NCBI GenBank assembly: GCA_900239685.1
Contig: OENT01000332.1
Location: forward strand, 1 to 64,000
From: Rotaria macrura
Taxonomy: Eukaryota > Rotifera > Eurotatoria > Philodinida > Philodinidae
Direction: 5' to 3'
Length of the DNA: 64,000 bases
This document shows positions 12,935-24,200 of this stretch, piece after piece. Each line of letters opens with the position of its first letter. Within the stretch, counting starts at the first letter, position 1. Under the pieces are notes generated by a model. It was given only the letters and a program-made list of their open reading frames with translations, searched no databases and had not been told where the DNA came from. A program made the position numbers and the translations under genes.

Positions 12935-14404
12935 ATGATCGACAATACCGACGAGTCAATAAAAACGGCTAAAACATTTCGCTTCGCTTCAGGTCAAATT
13001 CTAACTCTTGATGAAGATCAGATCGAAAAAATCCCGTATTTATCTGCTCTCGTGTCTTCTGCACCTTACTATGAAACAGCACGTGACGAATCGGGTCACT
13101 ATCAATTGGATACATTTATTGACTATAAACAGTTTTGTTTCGCCCTCGAATCACTTTCGGTTCATTCTGTTCGACAGTTATTCACTCACCTACCTAAAGA
13201 AAATCATGTTATACCGATTATTGCTCTTCTCGATTTTCTTGGGATTGGACCGCAACCAGATCCGAGTTTACTTGAGGTCGATTCAGTTTTCTTCTCAACG
13301 TTAGTACATAGACCTTTGGTACAAGGTTATGAGCAAATAATTAGGCCAGATGTTATTCAAGATATGGCTGTTCGATTTGCAATTGCAATCGCTAAGGAGA
13401 AATATGATTTTACTAGTGATGAAGTGATCGATCAAATATATTGGTTTGTAATGTTTATTTTAAGCGCTTTCCGACTATTTGGACCTCGCCTTCGTTATCA
13501 TGTATACAGGATTGCTAAAAATTGCTTTTCTATTTTCAAACCATTGTTATTAAAACCTTTCAACAAGCTTGTACTTCGAACCAAGACAGAGTCAGGAGCC
13601 TTTCGTTCAACTACAAATCAGTATGACGTTGAACCAGACGAAGATAACAGAGACCCCTGGAAGGAAATGCTCTATGAATCCTCACTGGAGGATTTAGACT
13701 ACTTTTCTATACGTTTGGCTGTACACATGAAATCAATCAGATATCGAGGACATGAAGACTATTCTATAATTTCCCGTTTGCGGTCTCCACAAGAACAGCG
13801 CCAGGGGAAAATTCTGGATCCAGTCTATCGGCGTATACTTGAGAATACGTATAAAAGTTTAAATCATGAAATATGTCGACGGGGAGTAATAGAAATAAAT
13901 AGACTTAACAGTTTATACAAAGCGACGAATGAAGATTTCAATGAAGATGGTCTTTTTCATCCATTTTGGCGCGAAGAGTTACCAAAAGAAATATCTGATA
14001 TATGGAAACATGAATCGGTACAAAATGAAATACGGGAGCGTATCTTAGAAGAATTATCTGTATTAAAACCGAAATTAGAACAGAAACGTAGTGAATTACT
14101 CACAAAAATACGAGAATATCAAGAAACTTACGATATATTACATGAATGTACGGCGAGTGATATAATATATTTCCCTTTTCTCTCTGTCGCTGGACTGCAT
14201 AGTCGTTATTCGTTTAAAATGTGGCAACGAGAAGCTTTGTGCTTTGAGTTCGTACTCGATAAATTACATCAAGGATCATCTATACACGAAGAAATATATC
14301 AACGTGTACTCAAGGCATTACATTTTACCGCTTTAGAGCAGCTCACACAGTGGAAGAGTACGCAACAAGACATATGTAAACTACGTGGTGAATTGTCGCC
14401 CTAG
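12935..14404 (+). CDS. Uncharacterised BTB/T1-like protein (copy B), shortened C-terminus
   Basis: A 489-residue paralogue of the gene at 6272 with the same BTB-like start and helical middle. Three differences stand out. First, residues about 250-295 are largely unrelated to copy A, although the patch has exactly the same length and the flanks are near identical. Second, four extra codons duplicate NED (ATNEDFNEDG). Third, the frame stops with TAG after ELSP where copy A has TGT (Cys) and continues 45 more residues. The DNA after the TAG stays homologous and open in that frame to about 14538, so the shortening is due to this stop. The protein may still function. The role is unknown. Confidence 0.8.
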   Translation: MIDNTDESIKTAKTFRFASGQILTLDEDQIEKIPYLSALVSSAPYYETARDESGHYQLDTFIDYKQFCFALESLSVHSVRQLFTHLPKENHVIPIIALLDFLGIGPQPDPSLLEVDSVFFSTLVHRPLVQGYEQIIRPDVIQDMAVRFAIAIAKEKYDFTSDEVIDQIYWFVMFILSAFRLFGPRLRYHVYRIAKNCFSIFKPLLLKPFNKLVLRTKTESGAFRSTTNQYDVEPDEDNRDPWKEMLYESSLEDLDYFSIRLAVHMKSIRYRGHEDYSIISRLRSPQEQRQGKILDPVYRRILENTYKSLNHEICRRGVIEINRLNSLYKATNEDFNEDGLFHPFWREELPKEISDIWKHESVQNEIRERILEELSVLKPKLEQKRSELLTKIREYQETYDILHECTASDIIYFPFLSVAGLHSRYSFKMWQREALCFEFVLDKLHQGSSIHEEIYQRVLKALHFTALEQLTQWKSTQQDICKLRGELSP

Positions 14405-14808
14405 CTGCCAGTAAAAGCATTTCTTCCTCTTGTATCAAACAATGCCATGCATCGAAATTATCAAGTTCCTGTAAATAAACGTAAATCTTTGCAAAAACAA
14501 CTTCGACAAAAATATACCACGCATCAATTTCGACCATGATTATGTATGTCTAAGAAGAATTAAACGACATGGAATTGTTCATCGTAGTTTTATGGTCTTT
14601 TTTCTAAAAATAATACGTTTCCAATTGTTTTCTTTTCGGAGGCATAAAACCTTTTTAATGAAGTACTATTTGTCGTATTGGATTTCAGAATATCAATACA
14701 ATTTGAATTTATTTATCTGAATTCAGTTATGTCTAATCCGTAAATAAGTTTCTATGAAGAGCAAAGCATAGTTTTTACTGCATAGAAAAGACAATACCAT
14801 CTGCGGCA

Positions 14809-14825
14809 GTGTGTGTGTGTGTGTG
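14809..14825. repeat. GT microsatellite
   Basis: A run of GT dinucleotides at the right edge of copy B. It is followed by a G-rich patch and a CACACCCACACC tract at 14877-14889. Confidence 0.8.
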
Positions 14826-14829
14826 CGTA

Positions 14830-16464
14830 GTGGAGCGGGAAGAGAAGGGAGAGGCGGTGCTTATGGGATTTTTAATCACACCCACACCGACCCTATTTTA
14901 TAATTGATTCAAAATCTTCCATCAGTCTTTAGGATCAGACCATGGTTCATTCTTTTAACTATTTCGTTGATTTCCTTACGAAATCCCAAAAGAGATGTTT
15001 TATCTCCCCGAAATCAAAAGAAATCATACAACCGTGAGGAATTAGAATGAGTACCGTTGGCATACGTTCTAGTTAAATAGATTTAAGCATGAAATCATCA
15101 CTCGTAAGTAGAATCAAATAGATGACAAATGTTTAGAAAGATTCATGTTTAAGTTTAGTAAACGATTTGAAATGAATTTTCAGAAAAATTCATTATTATC
15201 AGGGTAATCTATTTTGCCTTATACGACCGTCTGCTCTATAAGGCAAATAGGATAGGATAAAAACAATAAAATTCACAATCCTGAAACCAGGACATCAAAT
15301 TCCCCTGAATGAGTCACCATTTTTGGTCTTTATTCTACTGATAGAAAATAGTTGATAGCCAATAGAAAAATATCAAATCTGTCGGCGAAACATGGATTGA
15401 ACGACATGTGAACAGGGATACCTTATGAAAACGTATCATGTAGCTTTAGAACAGATTAAAATTCTTGATAATGAAAACAATTTACGAGAGCAAAATATTT
15501 TGCTCTGTTCTGGTCATCTTATAGGGAGCAAAAACTAGGACGAAAAGATTTCGTTGTTCAACAGGGCAGAGTAGGACAGGCCAACATGACAGTTCCATTC
15601 TGATGACTGTCTCATATTAGATCTTTGCAGCTATGCCATTGATTTTGATTCTCCTTTATTGCTCACTTTTTCAATGAATCGTTTCAGAGTAACTATTAAG
15701 TAAAACATAAGCATCTTGCCAGTTTTTCAAATTTTTGAATATTCAAAATCATGTTTTTAATCGTTAGCAATCATTCAGTTTCTTAACCCATTGATTTTAC
15801 AATTTCATGCTTTCTGCATTCAAGAATATATAGTTCTTCACGTCGTCGATATGCACAACCAAGTTCGAATTTTTTTTCATGACCTATTAAAATCATGTTG
15901 GCCTGCCTTTCATGCATCTGGAATGATCGCTAACAGTATTTTCAGCTCATTTCTAGTTAACAGTCGGCATGTATGAGCGTACAGATCTTTCGATCAGGAA
16001 TATCGATGTATCTTCATTTTCAACTTCTATAATAATATGTAGCGTTCAAGTAGTTCAACTTTTTCTTCGCCACCGAAATCTAACAACGCATGCTTTGAAA
16101 AATTATTGCATAGAAAAGGGGATAAAATCAAATACAAACATGACATGTAATCCTAAGTTGGAAAAACTATTTTCATTTTTTCTAGCAGACATTACGGTCT
16201 TATATTGAGTAACGATCATAAAGTGAAAAGCGTCTGTCCTCTGATTCTAAGAAAATAGTTCTTTTCGCCATTTGCCTGCTGTCTTTCTTTTCTCTTTGTC
16301 ATTTGTCTGTATGGAAGTCGTGGAGTAAACGTTTTTCTTTCTCACAAAACCATGTGTAAATGTACTAGTATGGAGAAAGGAGTCGATGTCAGCAACGAAT
16401 ATGCCAGAGAAACAAACAACAACTGATAGTCTTCAGTTGTTTCTATCAAATAAGACGTGCTGTT
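14830..16464. other. Intergenic, no gene seen
   Basis: AT-rich sequence with only short unsupported frames (for example near 15791 and 15969). There is a short inverted pair around 15205-15250 (TTTTGCCTTATA / TATAAGGCAAAT). I see no recognisable element. Confidence 0.5.
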
Positions 16465-16968
16465 ATGTTACCTCACATAATATTTGCAATCGTTTTTCCT
16501 TGTCTCATCCAAGCAACAAGTATTCCTGATGATATCAAAAAGAAATTAGCAGAGCTCAATACAACTATCAGTGATCGATCATGTCATTTCTACGTAGAAT
16601 TTGAAAAATTAATGCCATGTGGTGTGAATGGTTATGTACTTCGCTTTGGTCATCATTACTGTCGAATTTATTTGAAACATAGAGATGAATTTTATGATCG
16701 AGCTTGGCAAGATGCTAATCGTCGTTGTTTACAGACGAAAATGTATGACTTTGGCTGTAAGCAAGACAATTATCCATCATGTAAAACAATTGAAAAATTC
16801 GGTTTTGATTCTCATCCAAAATGTTATCAAAAACCAGATGAAACTAGACCAGAGCTTACGTTCTGTAAAATTCCTTTCATGGACAAAATAAAAATTATTG
16901 TCATGGCTATGAATGGTGCTCTTTTACAACTCCTTCGCGGTGCTTATGCTCTCAAATTTTGTTTGTAG
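16465..16968 (+). CDS. Secreted Cys-rich protein, probable stanniocalcin-like
   Basis: A 167-residue intronless frame. Residues 1-18 are a clear signal peptide (MLPHIIFAIVFPCLIQATS). The mature part has ten Cys in an order reminiscent of stanniocalcins: CGVNGYVLRFGHHYC, then CLQTKMYDFGC, then a FDSHPKCY motif, then a single FC, and a hydrophobic helix ending in FCL. Stanniocalcins are secreted, disulphide-linked glycoproteins that act in calcium and phosphate handling. An N-glycosylation site (NTT) follows the signal peptide. The length is shorter than vertebrate stanniocalcins (about 250 residues) and lacks their long C-terminal tail. Signal peptide and secretion are well supported; the family call rests on pattern memory and needs a profile search. 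Confidence 0.6.
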   Translation: MLPHIIFAIVFPCLIQATSIPDDIKKKLAELNTTISDRSCHFYVEFEKLMPCGVNGYVLRFGHHYCRIYLKHRDEFYDRAWQDANRRCLQTKMYDFGCKQDNYPSCKTIEKFGFDSHPKCYQKPDETRPELTFCKIPFMDKIKIIVMAMNGALLQLLRGAYALKFCL

Positions 16969-17922
16969 AGAGATCTTTTTATTTTTCATATAAATCATTA
17001 GATCTAAATTTTAATAACTTATCTTTCAAATTCAAATACTTCAATCATACGTGAGTGATGAATTCAACGGAACGTGAAAATCATCAAGTTTTGTCATCGA
17101 AAATCGTTCATATAGGAAGTTTAAAATTCTCTTTACAAAACTATGAAACACGACATTTAATTAATTGTGCATCATATTTTCATATTTAACAACATGAAAA
17201 AAATAGAAACACCACAGAAAACATTCATTCTACAAGCTAATAATTTCTATTACGAAAGGAATAAAATAATTTTTTTGCTTTTTAATTTTCGTTTAAACTC
17301 TGACATACCATGCTTTGTCCACCGTTAGTAAGTATGACTAACAATCTTAAATTATTCGACTATCGAAATGATGAGGGTATAAGAAGTTCGATTGGATGCA
17401 CTATGTTTGGAGAGAATTTAACTTTATAATAATCGAAATAGAATTTCTCATGAATGAATTTATTCTAATTGAAGTTCAAAATGAATCATTCGTTTGTACA
17501 GACAAATTTTGGTTATTAAATGAAATGAAAACAAAAACAAAAAGGTGCACATCAAAAATAAAACAATACTATTATAGTTAGTGACAGACACAATTTTATA
17601 TACATATATTTTAGACCAATTGAATGGTTCCTATCTTCCGTATAGATTTTCATCAGAAAATCGAGATGATAACCAACTATTGGCTTTGTGATATAAACAA
17701 CAGAGAGTACGAATTGAAAAAGAACTTCTAATTATGTCATCCGATTTCCAAATCAATGAAAAAAGCATACAATATTTATTTTTCTACTATGAATTTACAT
17801 TGGAATGATCGGTATATTGATTGAGAAATTATTTCCGAACGTATCGTTTAAGAATAACTCCAAATTTTACGAATGAACATGAGTCAACGTTTTGTTTTAT
17901 CACACTGTCTTTCTTCTTTTTA
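16969..17922. other. Intergenic, no gene seen
   Basis: AT-rich; the 61-codon frame at 17396-17581 has low-complexity composition and no recognisable feature. Confidence 0.5.
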
Positions 17923-18106
17923 TGTACTCAAAAAGTGAGTACACTCTAGAATCGGTAAGTGTGTCCGGCCGTTAACTCTTTACAAGTACATTCGATTGAG
18001 CTGAAATTTTGTGCACAGAGTTGTCTGATGAATATCTCGGTCGAGTTCGAAGATGAGAAGGATCCGGCAAGAAATTGCTGAGTTATGGAAAAAATTGTCA
18101 TTTTTC

Positions 18107-18358
18107 ACCAAACCATCCCTGAGGTGGGGTACAGGGATTTTTTCAAAAACAAACTTTTTTCTCAGAATTATCTACAACGTATGTAAAGTGACTCAGTTTT
18201 TAACGCTGATTCCGAATCTGATATTAGTTTTGAACCAAATCGAGCTTTCTAAAAGAACATCGCCAAAAAAAAGGTCTCGAAATACACAAAAACTGCATCT
18301 AGAAACTAAATTGCCTAGATATGTCTCAGTTGGCCAGTAGTGTTGGGATTTCCCAAAT
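18107..18358. repeat. Direct repeat, unit 1
   Basis: Begins ACCAAACCATCCCTGAGG and ends near TTTCCCAAATAC. It is closely similar over its whole length to 18429-18680; unit spacing is 322 bp. Confidence 0.85.
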
Positions 18359-18428
18359 ACCTGGTTCTGTAGCTATTTAAAAGGACTATCGAAAGGTAAA
18401 AACCCGAAGTCAATAGATATTAATATTG

Positions 18429-18680
18429 ACCAAACCATCCCTGAGGGGTGGTACAGGGATTTTTTCAAAAAATCTTTTTTCTCAGAATTATCCACAACGT
18501 ATATAAATTGACTCAGTTTTTAACGCTGATTCCGAATCTGATATTAGTTTTGAACCAAATCGCAGCTTTCTAACAAAACATTGGCTGCAAAAAGGTTTCA
18601 AATGCACAAAAACTGCATCTAGAAACGAAATTGCCTAGATATGTCTGAGATGATCAGTAGTTTTGTAGTTTCCCAAAAAT
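18429..18680. repeat. Direct repeat, unit 2
   Basis: Second copy of the 18107 unit, sharing long blocks such as TTAACGCTGATTCCGAATCT, with scattered substitutions and small indels. Confidence 0.85.
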
Positions 18681-18752
18681 GTTTACCAAGATACTTCATC
18701 CGTGCACACATTCTAGAATGACTGATTTGTCTCATTCACTTTTTGAAGTACA

Positions 18753-19578
18753 CATAACTGTCGGACATAAGTCCGAAGTTTTCACATTTATTTTTACTTG
18801 AATTAAATCAAGAATTTCTCTACGCATGAAACTCTTAAACCATAAACGACAAAGAATTCAGTTCAATCGAGTTTTCTGAACTAGTATACAATACAGAATA
18901 TTTCTGATGAACTATCGAAACCGTGGAACAAGTTCTTAGTATGATATGAGATTTTTCTTGATTGTTACAAATGAAGGTTAACATCAAAATTTGAGCATTC
19001 AACTGAATAACTCAGTTTTCATTGTCTTCATACTTCATCAACAATAGACATCGATTTCTCTTTTGAAGTATACAACGATAAGAATCGGTTGATTCAATCT
19101 AGCCCGATATTGGCTTCTGTAAGCTAGAAACTAAATCGATACTATTTCTGAAATGATGAAATTCTTCATCGACAAATAATTATAGTTTTATTAATTTATT
19201 CTCAGAAAACTAATGGTTCATTTCAAGTATTAGCCAGTTTATGATGATAAGTATTTTGAAGAAAGAAAAAGAAAAACGTAAACTGCTGTCCCCAACAGTA
19301 CTGTCTAAATTCTAACCGTGTTTTCGATATTTATCTATTCATCTTGTGGAAGATATCTTTCTAGAACTCCTTGTTTGTTCTTGAATTGCTTCAAATTTTC
19401 TCTTCAAAAAAAAGAAAAAAGACTTTCAATTTTCTAGTACATTTTTCTTTAAACAGTATCATAAAATTAGAATTCATTCATTTATTCATCTTATATATAT
19501 ATATATATACAAATAACATTCTTCGAAAAGAAAAAAAGAAAAAAGAAATCTGACATGATACAATCCAATTTCATATAA
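18753..19578. other. Intergenic, 3' side of the kinase gene
   Basis: AT-rich sequence with a (TA)n run at about 19494-19508 and A/T homopolymers just after the kinase stop. No gene seen. Confidence 0.5.
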
Positions 19579-20763
19579 TTATTGTGTATTGTTTTGAGAA
19601 TGATGCATTGACGCAAAATGGTGAAGTGTTTCATTGAGAAAATTGATTTGTGCAAATGTTCGAATAAAAGTATGTTCAAAGACATTGGGTATAGTCAAGC
19701 GTTGTTGCCGATCATATTTAAGTAAATGATTTATAAAATGACCGGCATCAGAGTTTAGAAACTCAGGCAGTATATAGTCACATGACAAAATACGTTTTTT
19801 TGTCGCAGTTACATTAGGATCATAAAAAGGTGTCGTACCAACCAATAATTCATATGTTATTATACCTAAACTCCACAAATCAGCTGATTCTTCATATGGC
19901 ATAGGTAATTTTGTTGTTGTTGAATCAGTCGATGAGCATGATAAATCATCAAGATTAACGTCTTCATTTTCAATTACCTCAGGCGCCATATAATCCATCG
20001 TACCAATGTATTGTGTTCGTCTTGAACTTGGACAATGAAGAGCAAGACCAAAATCAGCTAATTTAATTTCATGAAATTGTCCTAAAAGTATATTTTCTGG
20101 TTTTAAATCACGATGCATGATTTTTAAACGATGACAATAATTTAATGCATCAGCTATTTGATGTATAAATGTTGCCGTTCTTGTATTATCTAAACGTTGA
20201 TGATGTTTTAAATATGAAGCTAACGTATCATTCGCTGCATATTCAAGTATAACATATATACGACTCGAATCATAGAAAAAATCATACATGCGTAAAATAT
20301 GTTTATGAAATAGACGCATATGAATTTCAAGTTCACGTATCAGTTGATGTTCTTGTTGATATTGTCGAATGATCGATTTCTAAAAGATAAACACATGTTG
20401 AAATTATTTTTTATTCAATTTTGGAAATAGATTGAAACATTTATCAATAAATACCTTGATTACTTTGAGAGCACAAAGAAAGCCTGTCTTTTTTTCTTCG
20501 ACAAGAATAACAGTAGAATAAGAACCTTCACCCAATCGTCGACCAATGTTAAAATCGTCAAGAGACCATTTTTTCGTACGTTTTTCATTTTGTTCTTGTT
20601 GTTGAGTTTTAAGTTGATATGGTGTAACAATATTGGACACATCCATGGAAACATGATGTGATGATGGTGATTTTAGTATTTCTTCAGGCAATATATATGA
20701 ACCTTTTTGAATATTAGGTGTTGATCGCATTGGCGTCGAAGATGACGCATTTTTTATCATCAT
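19579..20763 (-). CDS. Aurora-like serine/threonine protein kinase
   Basis: Two exons, 20763-20455 and 20379-19579, joined in phase 0 across a 75-bp GT-AG intron, give 369 residues. Residues 1-65 are a Ser/Gln-rich tail. The kinase domain starts at KWSLDDFNIGRRLGEG; visible parts are the Gly loop (GEGSYSTV, 78-85), ATP-site Lys100 (CALKVIK), helix C Glu121, HRDLKPEN (Asp194), DFG (Asp212) and APE (234-236). Segments such as ILRMYDFFYDSSRIYVILEY, RTATFIHQIADALNYCH and the RRTQYIGTMDYMAPE T-loop are typical of Aurora kinases, which control mitotic spindle and chromosome segregation. Oddities: the residue aligned with the activating Thr is Gln226, although Thr225 precedes it, and about 28 acidic/Ser-Thr residues are inserted after APE. 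It could be a divergent Aurora paralogue with changed regulation. The start is the first Met of the open exon; upstream exons are possible. Confidence 0.88.
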
Positions 20764-21231
20764 TTCTAAATATAATGCATATATTCTTTTAGTAGACAGT
20801 CAATATCAAGAATGAGAAAAATGCTCTTGTTCCAAACGATAACATTATGTTAACATTCGTCATTGATTAAGAGCAAATATTTCTATCTTTATTTTTTTCT
20901 GTCTTGAGCTTTTTTCTTTCTCGTTTTATGGATGTTCAAAAATAATTAGTGTTTTTCTTACAAAAAACAAAAACAAAATGTGCACAGCATCACATGGTGT
21001 ATGAGAAGAAGAAAAAAAAAACTGTAAATGATGTCAAAAATAAGGGAAAAAAGCATACCGACATCGATAGTACCATACAGAAAACAAATATTGATATGCA
21101 AAGAAATATAGAATGGAGATTATTTCAGAGAATAAAAAAAAGAGAAAGAAGCGAACTAAGATCGAGAGCGAAAGAGATAGACGAAAATAATAAAAATTCG
21201 TCAAATAAAAAAAGAAACCCATGGAATAGAA
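20764..21231. other. Spacer between CERT 3' end and kinase 5' end
   Basis: A 468-bp AT-rich, homopolymer-rich spacer between two minus-strand genes. It must contain the CERT terminator and the kinase promoter. The 98-codon plus-strand frame at 20949 is Lys/Asn low-complexity and antisense to no exon; not supported as a gene. Confidence 0.6.
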
Positions 21232-24200
21232 TCAAAATAGAATAGGTTTGTCACGCGTTTGTTCGATAACATAACTTGTAAATCGTTTCAGAAAACGAGG
21301 ATATTCACGTTTAGCCACACTTAATTAAAATAAAGCAATATACAGATATTAACAATAGCAAAGTCCAATCAAAACTTACCTTCTCAATGCAGCACTCGGT
21401 ACCCATCCACCAGGATTGACTACAATAGAATAAAACGAACTAGTCATGTCGTATAGTTATTTTATTGTTTGTTTTAAGATTATATGTGAGTGAATTTTGC
21501 TGCCATTGTACGATGTGAAGAAAAAAAAATAATAGTGAACAGAGAAGTAAATGGATATGTGCATTGGATAGAGCATAGTTTGTTGTAGATTTGCAAATAA
21601 ATTAACATCTCTTTGTATTTGAAAGGTCATTGACTTCATAAGCAAAAGAGAATTGTTTACGTGAAGCTTTTTAATATTATTTTCCTATATCTATCAAATC
21701 ATTTTGAAAAGTAACGTCACGCAGGCATCCTAGTTTTGTTCGAAATTTCTTATCGAAAATTTTCGATTGTAACAGTTTTAGTTGAAGTTTTCGACGATAT
21801 TTTTGAGTTTTAGATTTGCAAATTATGAGAGTCAATTAGCATGAGATCATTTACGTTTCTTATGAACTATAGATGTTTTACATAATAGTAAAATAAAATA
21901 AATTAAGATCTAATGGTCATTTGACGTATTAAGGATCGTCACAAATACATAAAAAGTATTTCTTAATTGAAATAAATCAATGCTAGTCTTCTTTCTACGT
22001 AAGATATGGCATATTTTTATATATGCCGTGACATTTTTTGAGTAAAATATTGTTTTCTTCACTATGGGCTGAAATTTTTACCGTTGACCTAGCACACAAC
22101 TGATAAAAAGATCGTTGACTGATTTCTTATTGTTAACGAGAAATCAAAAAGTTACAGTACAAAAATTTGTCGTGACATAAAATGGTCAAAATGTATGTTT
22201 AGACATAATTGCAAGATTTTATGAGAAAATCGATAGCGAAGTTTTCATCAATTTATATTATCAGAAAGAGCAAGTTTATAGCTACTATCTAACACAGAAA
22301 TTCTTTTGATCCAGTCAGAGAAATATTCGATATAGAAGAACTTTTCTCCGACATGTGCCGTCCAACAACTACCGTTTTGCTCTTATCTCTTTCATAACTC
22401 CTAAACTATGAAGCCAAGAAAGCTGATATTTATATGGTAAGTGTGACAGACTAAATGCAACATTTGATAAAACAATTGCCGAAATCGGTTCATTAAGACT
22501 TGAGATATAAGCTTTTTCGTGCTTCCAGAACAACCGTACAATAGCAGCGAAATACCACTCATGTATTTCGTTGATAGTAGTCGTATAGCTTAATTCAAAT
22601 TAGCCTTTGTTTTTATTTCATGAGTACGTGTAATCCTACACGATATGCTTGATCAGCAAATACATGTACAAACTGTATTTCTAGACAAGATAAAAATGTA
22701 AAACATTCGACAAGAATTTTAAACAAGTCATTCGAAAATATTTGAGTACGCTGTCATGTTCATTTGACTTATGTATAGAAATTTAATATGGCCTTATTTC
22801 TTTGACTACACCGAATAGGATTGTTGACACTTTTCAGTGATGAGATGAACTAAGGATTCATGAAAAAATATCTGATTTTGCTGACTGATAACAGACAACA
22901 ACTTAAAATGTACCTGAGTCGATTCCTTCGACTACAATACAGTATGAGAATAGACAATTCGATATGTGAATCAATTCACGTAGCAGTAGCATTTAGCATA
23001 TTAAAATTCAAGTTTCTATCATAAGTCATCAAATTCGTTGTCTACATTTTATGAAACACCACCTGAAAGGAGTGTTGAAGTGTTTAGGGTAGAAATTTGG
23101 ACCCCCCCCCCCCCCCCCACAGACCGTTACCGACAGGTAATTCCCCCGTCACAGACAGGTGGTTCCACCATCACAGACCGTTACCGATAGGTGGTTTCAC
23201 GACCACAGACCGTTACCGAGAGGATTGAAGACCGTCGCACAAGTGATAGATGGCCCCCAATGGCGTCACGGAACGTCATCGATCTATGGTACAGGATTAC
23301 TGAATATATGTCACTAATTTCTGATGAGAGTCAATTAGCTCCTTCTTTATTTCAGATCTAGTAGGTCAGTGAGAAATCATGAGTAAATGGCTAGCAGGGT
23401 TCATGAAAGAAAGCAAGATTTCTGTGACTGATAAAATCAATTACATTGTGTTTCACATTTTTAATCCTGTAAGGGATTGTGCTAACAGCTTTCTTCATCT
23501 ATTAGTATTACAACATATATATATATATATATGTAATAATAACTTTTTATATTTTCACATGTGACACTAATTTTTCGAACGTAGATACAATAGGATTATG
23601 AAAGAAAATCTTTTTACCTACTACAACTTGAAAGTGTCACTGTTTTGATGTTTACGTATCTGTATGTCAATGACACTATATTCAGAACAGTAGAAAAAAT
23701 TCTACAGACTATCAATGCATTCGTATTTTTGAAAACTCAATTTTTATCGACAACATTCCTTATCACTAGAGTTAAGTGTAGAATTCAGTTAATATTGAGC
23801 ACAACTAAACGAGATAGGATAGAAGTTTTTTTTATTTTAATTGAAATTCTCGTTTTCAATCCTTAAAATCTTTTAATCTATAACTACGATTGGTAACGAT
23901 TAATTTTCGATGCAGTGTAATCCACTAATAAATTCTAATTTTTTCAGTTTTACTCATGTTCTTAATCAATACTTTCGGTTCCGATACATTATAAGATTGC
24001 TTTTTATTGAGACGAAATTCAGTATCTATTGAATCAATTGAAATTTCTTACTTATCTATTTTCATTTCTATTATATTTTTTGCAGAAACAAAAGTAACAA
24101 ACAAGACAATCGAGTGTAAGACATGTCGTAAGTATAACTACACTCGATTTAACATTGTTCTCAACTGATCGAACAATGTATTGTTTTTTTTCTCTCTAAA

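Larger units (their letters stand above)
8680..14800. repeat. Tandem segmental duplication, copy B
   Basis: Second copy of the block described for 1-8140, in the same orientation. It starts around 8680 (GTAAGTCGAAATTAGTTCG matches copy A near position 20) and homology ends near 14800 in a GT microsatellite. It lacks the 3.0-kb copy A insertion and carries its own 0.94-kb insertion (8745-9680). The 9680-12900 stretch matches copy A 80-6240 and holds only one marginal ORF. Confidence 0.9.
17923..18752. mobile_element. Small element with about 20-bp inverted ends and an internal direct repeat
   Basis: The left end reads TGTACTCAAAAAGTGAGT; the right end, read on the other strand, is TGTACTTCAAAAAGTGAATG. 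Between them lie two direct copies of an about 250-bp unit. No coding capacity is seen (the 95-codon frame at 18053 lies in the repeat). Likely a non-autonomous element; the target duplication is not clear. Confidence 0.5.

Noticed and set aside
20949..21245. 98-codon Lys/Asn-rich plus-strand frame
   Set aside because: Low-complexity A-rich DNA overlapping the 3' end of the minus-strand CERT gene; no domain.
23102..23225. Repeat with regular spacing considered as CRISPR-like
   Set aside because: Units are unevenly spaced, spacers are derived from the same sequence, and the host is a eukaryote; it is a minisatellite in an intron.
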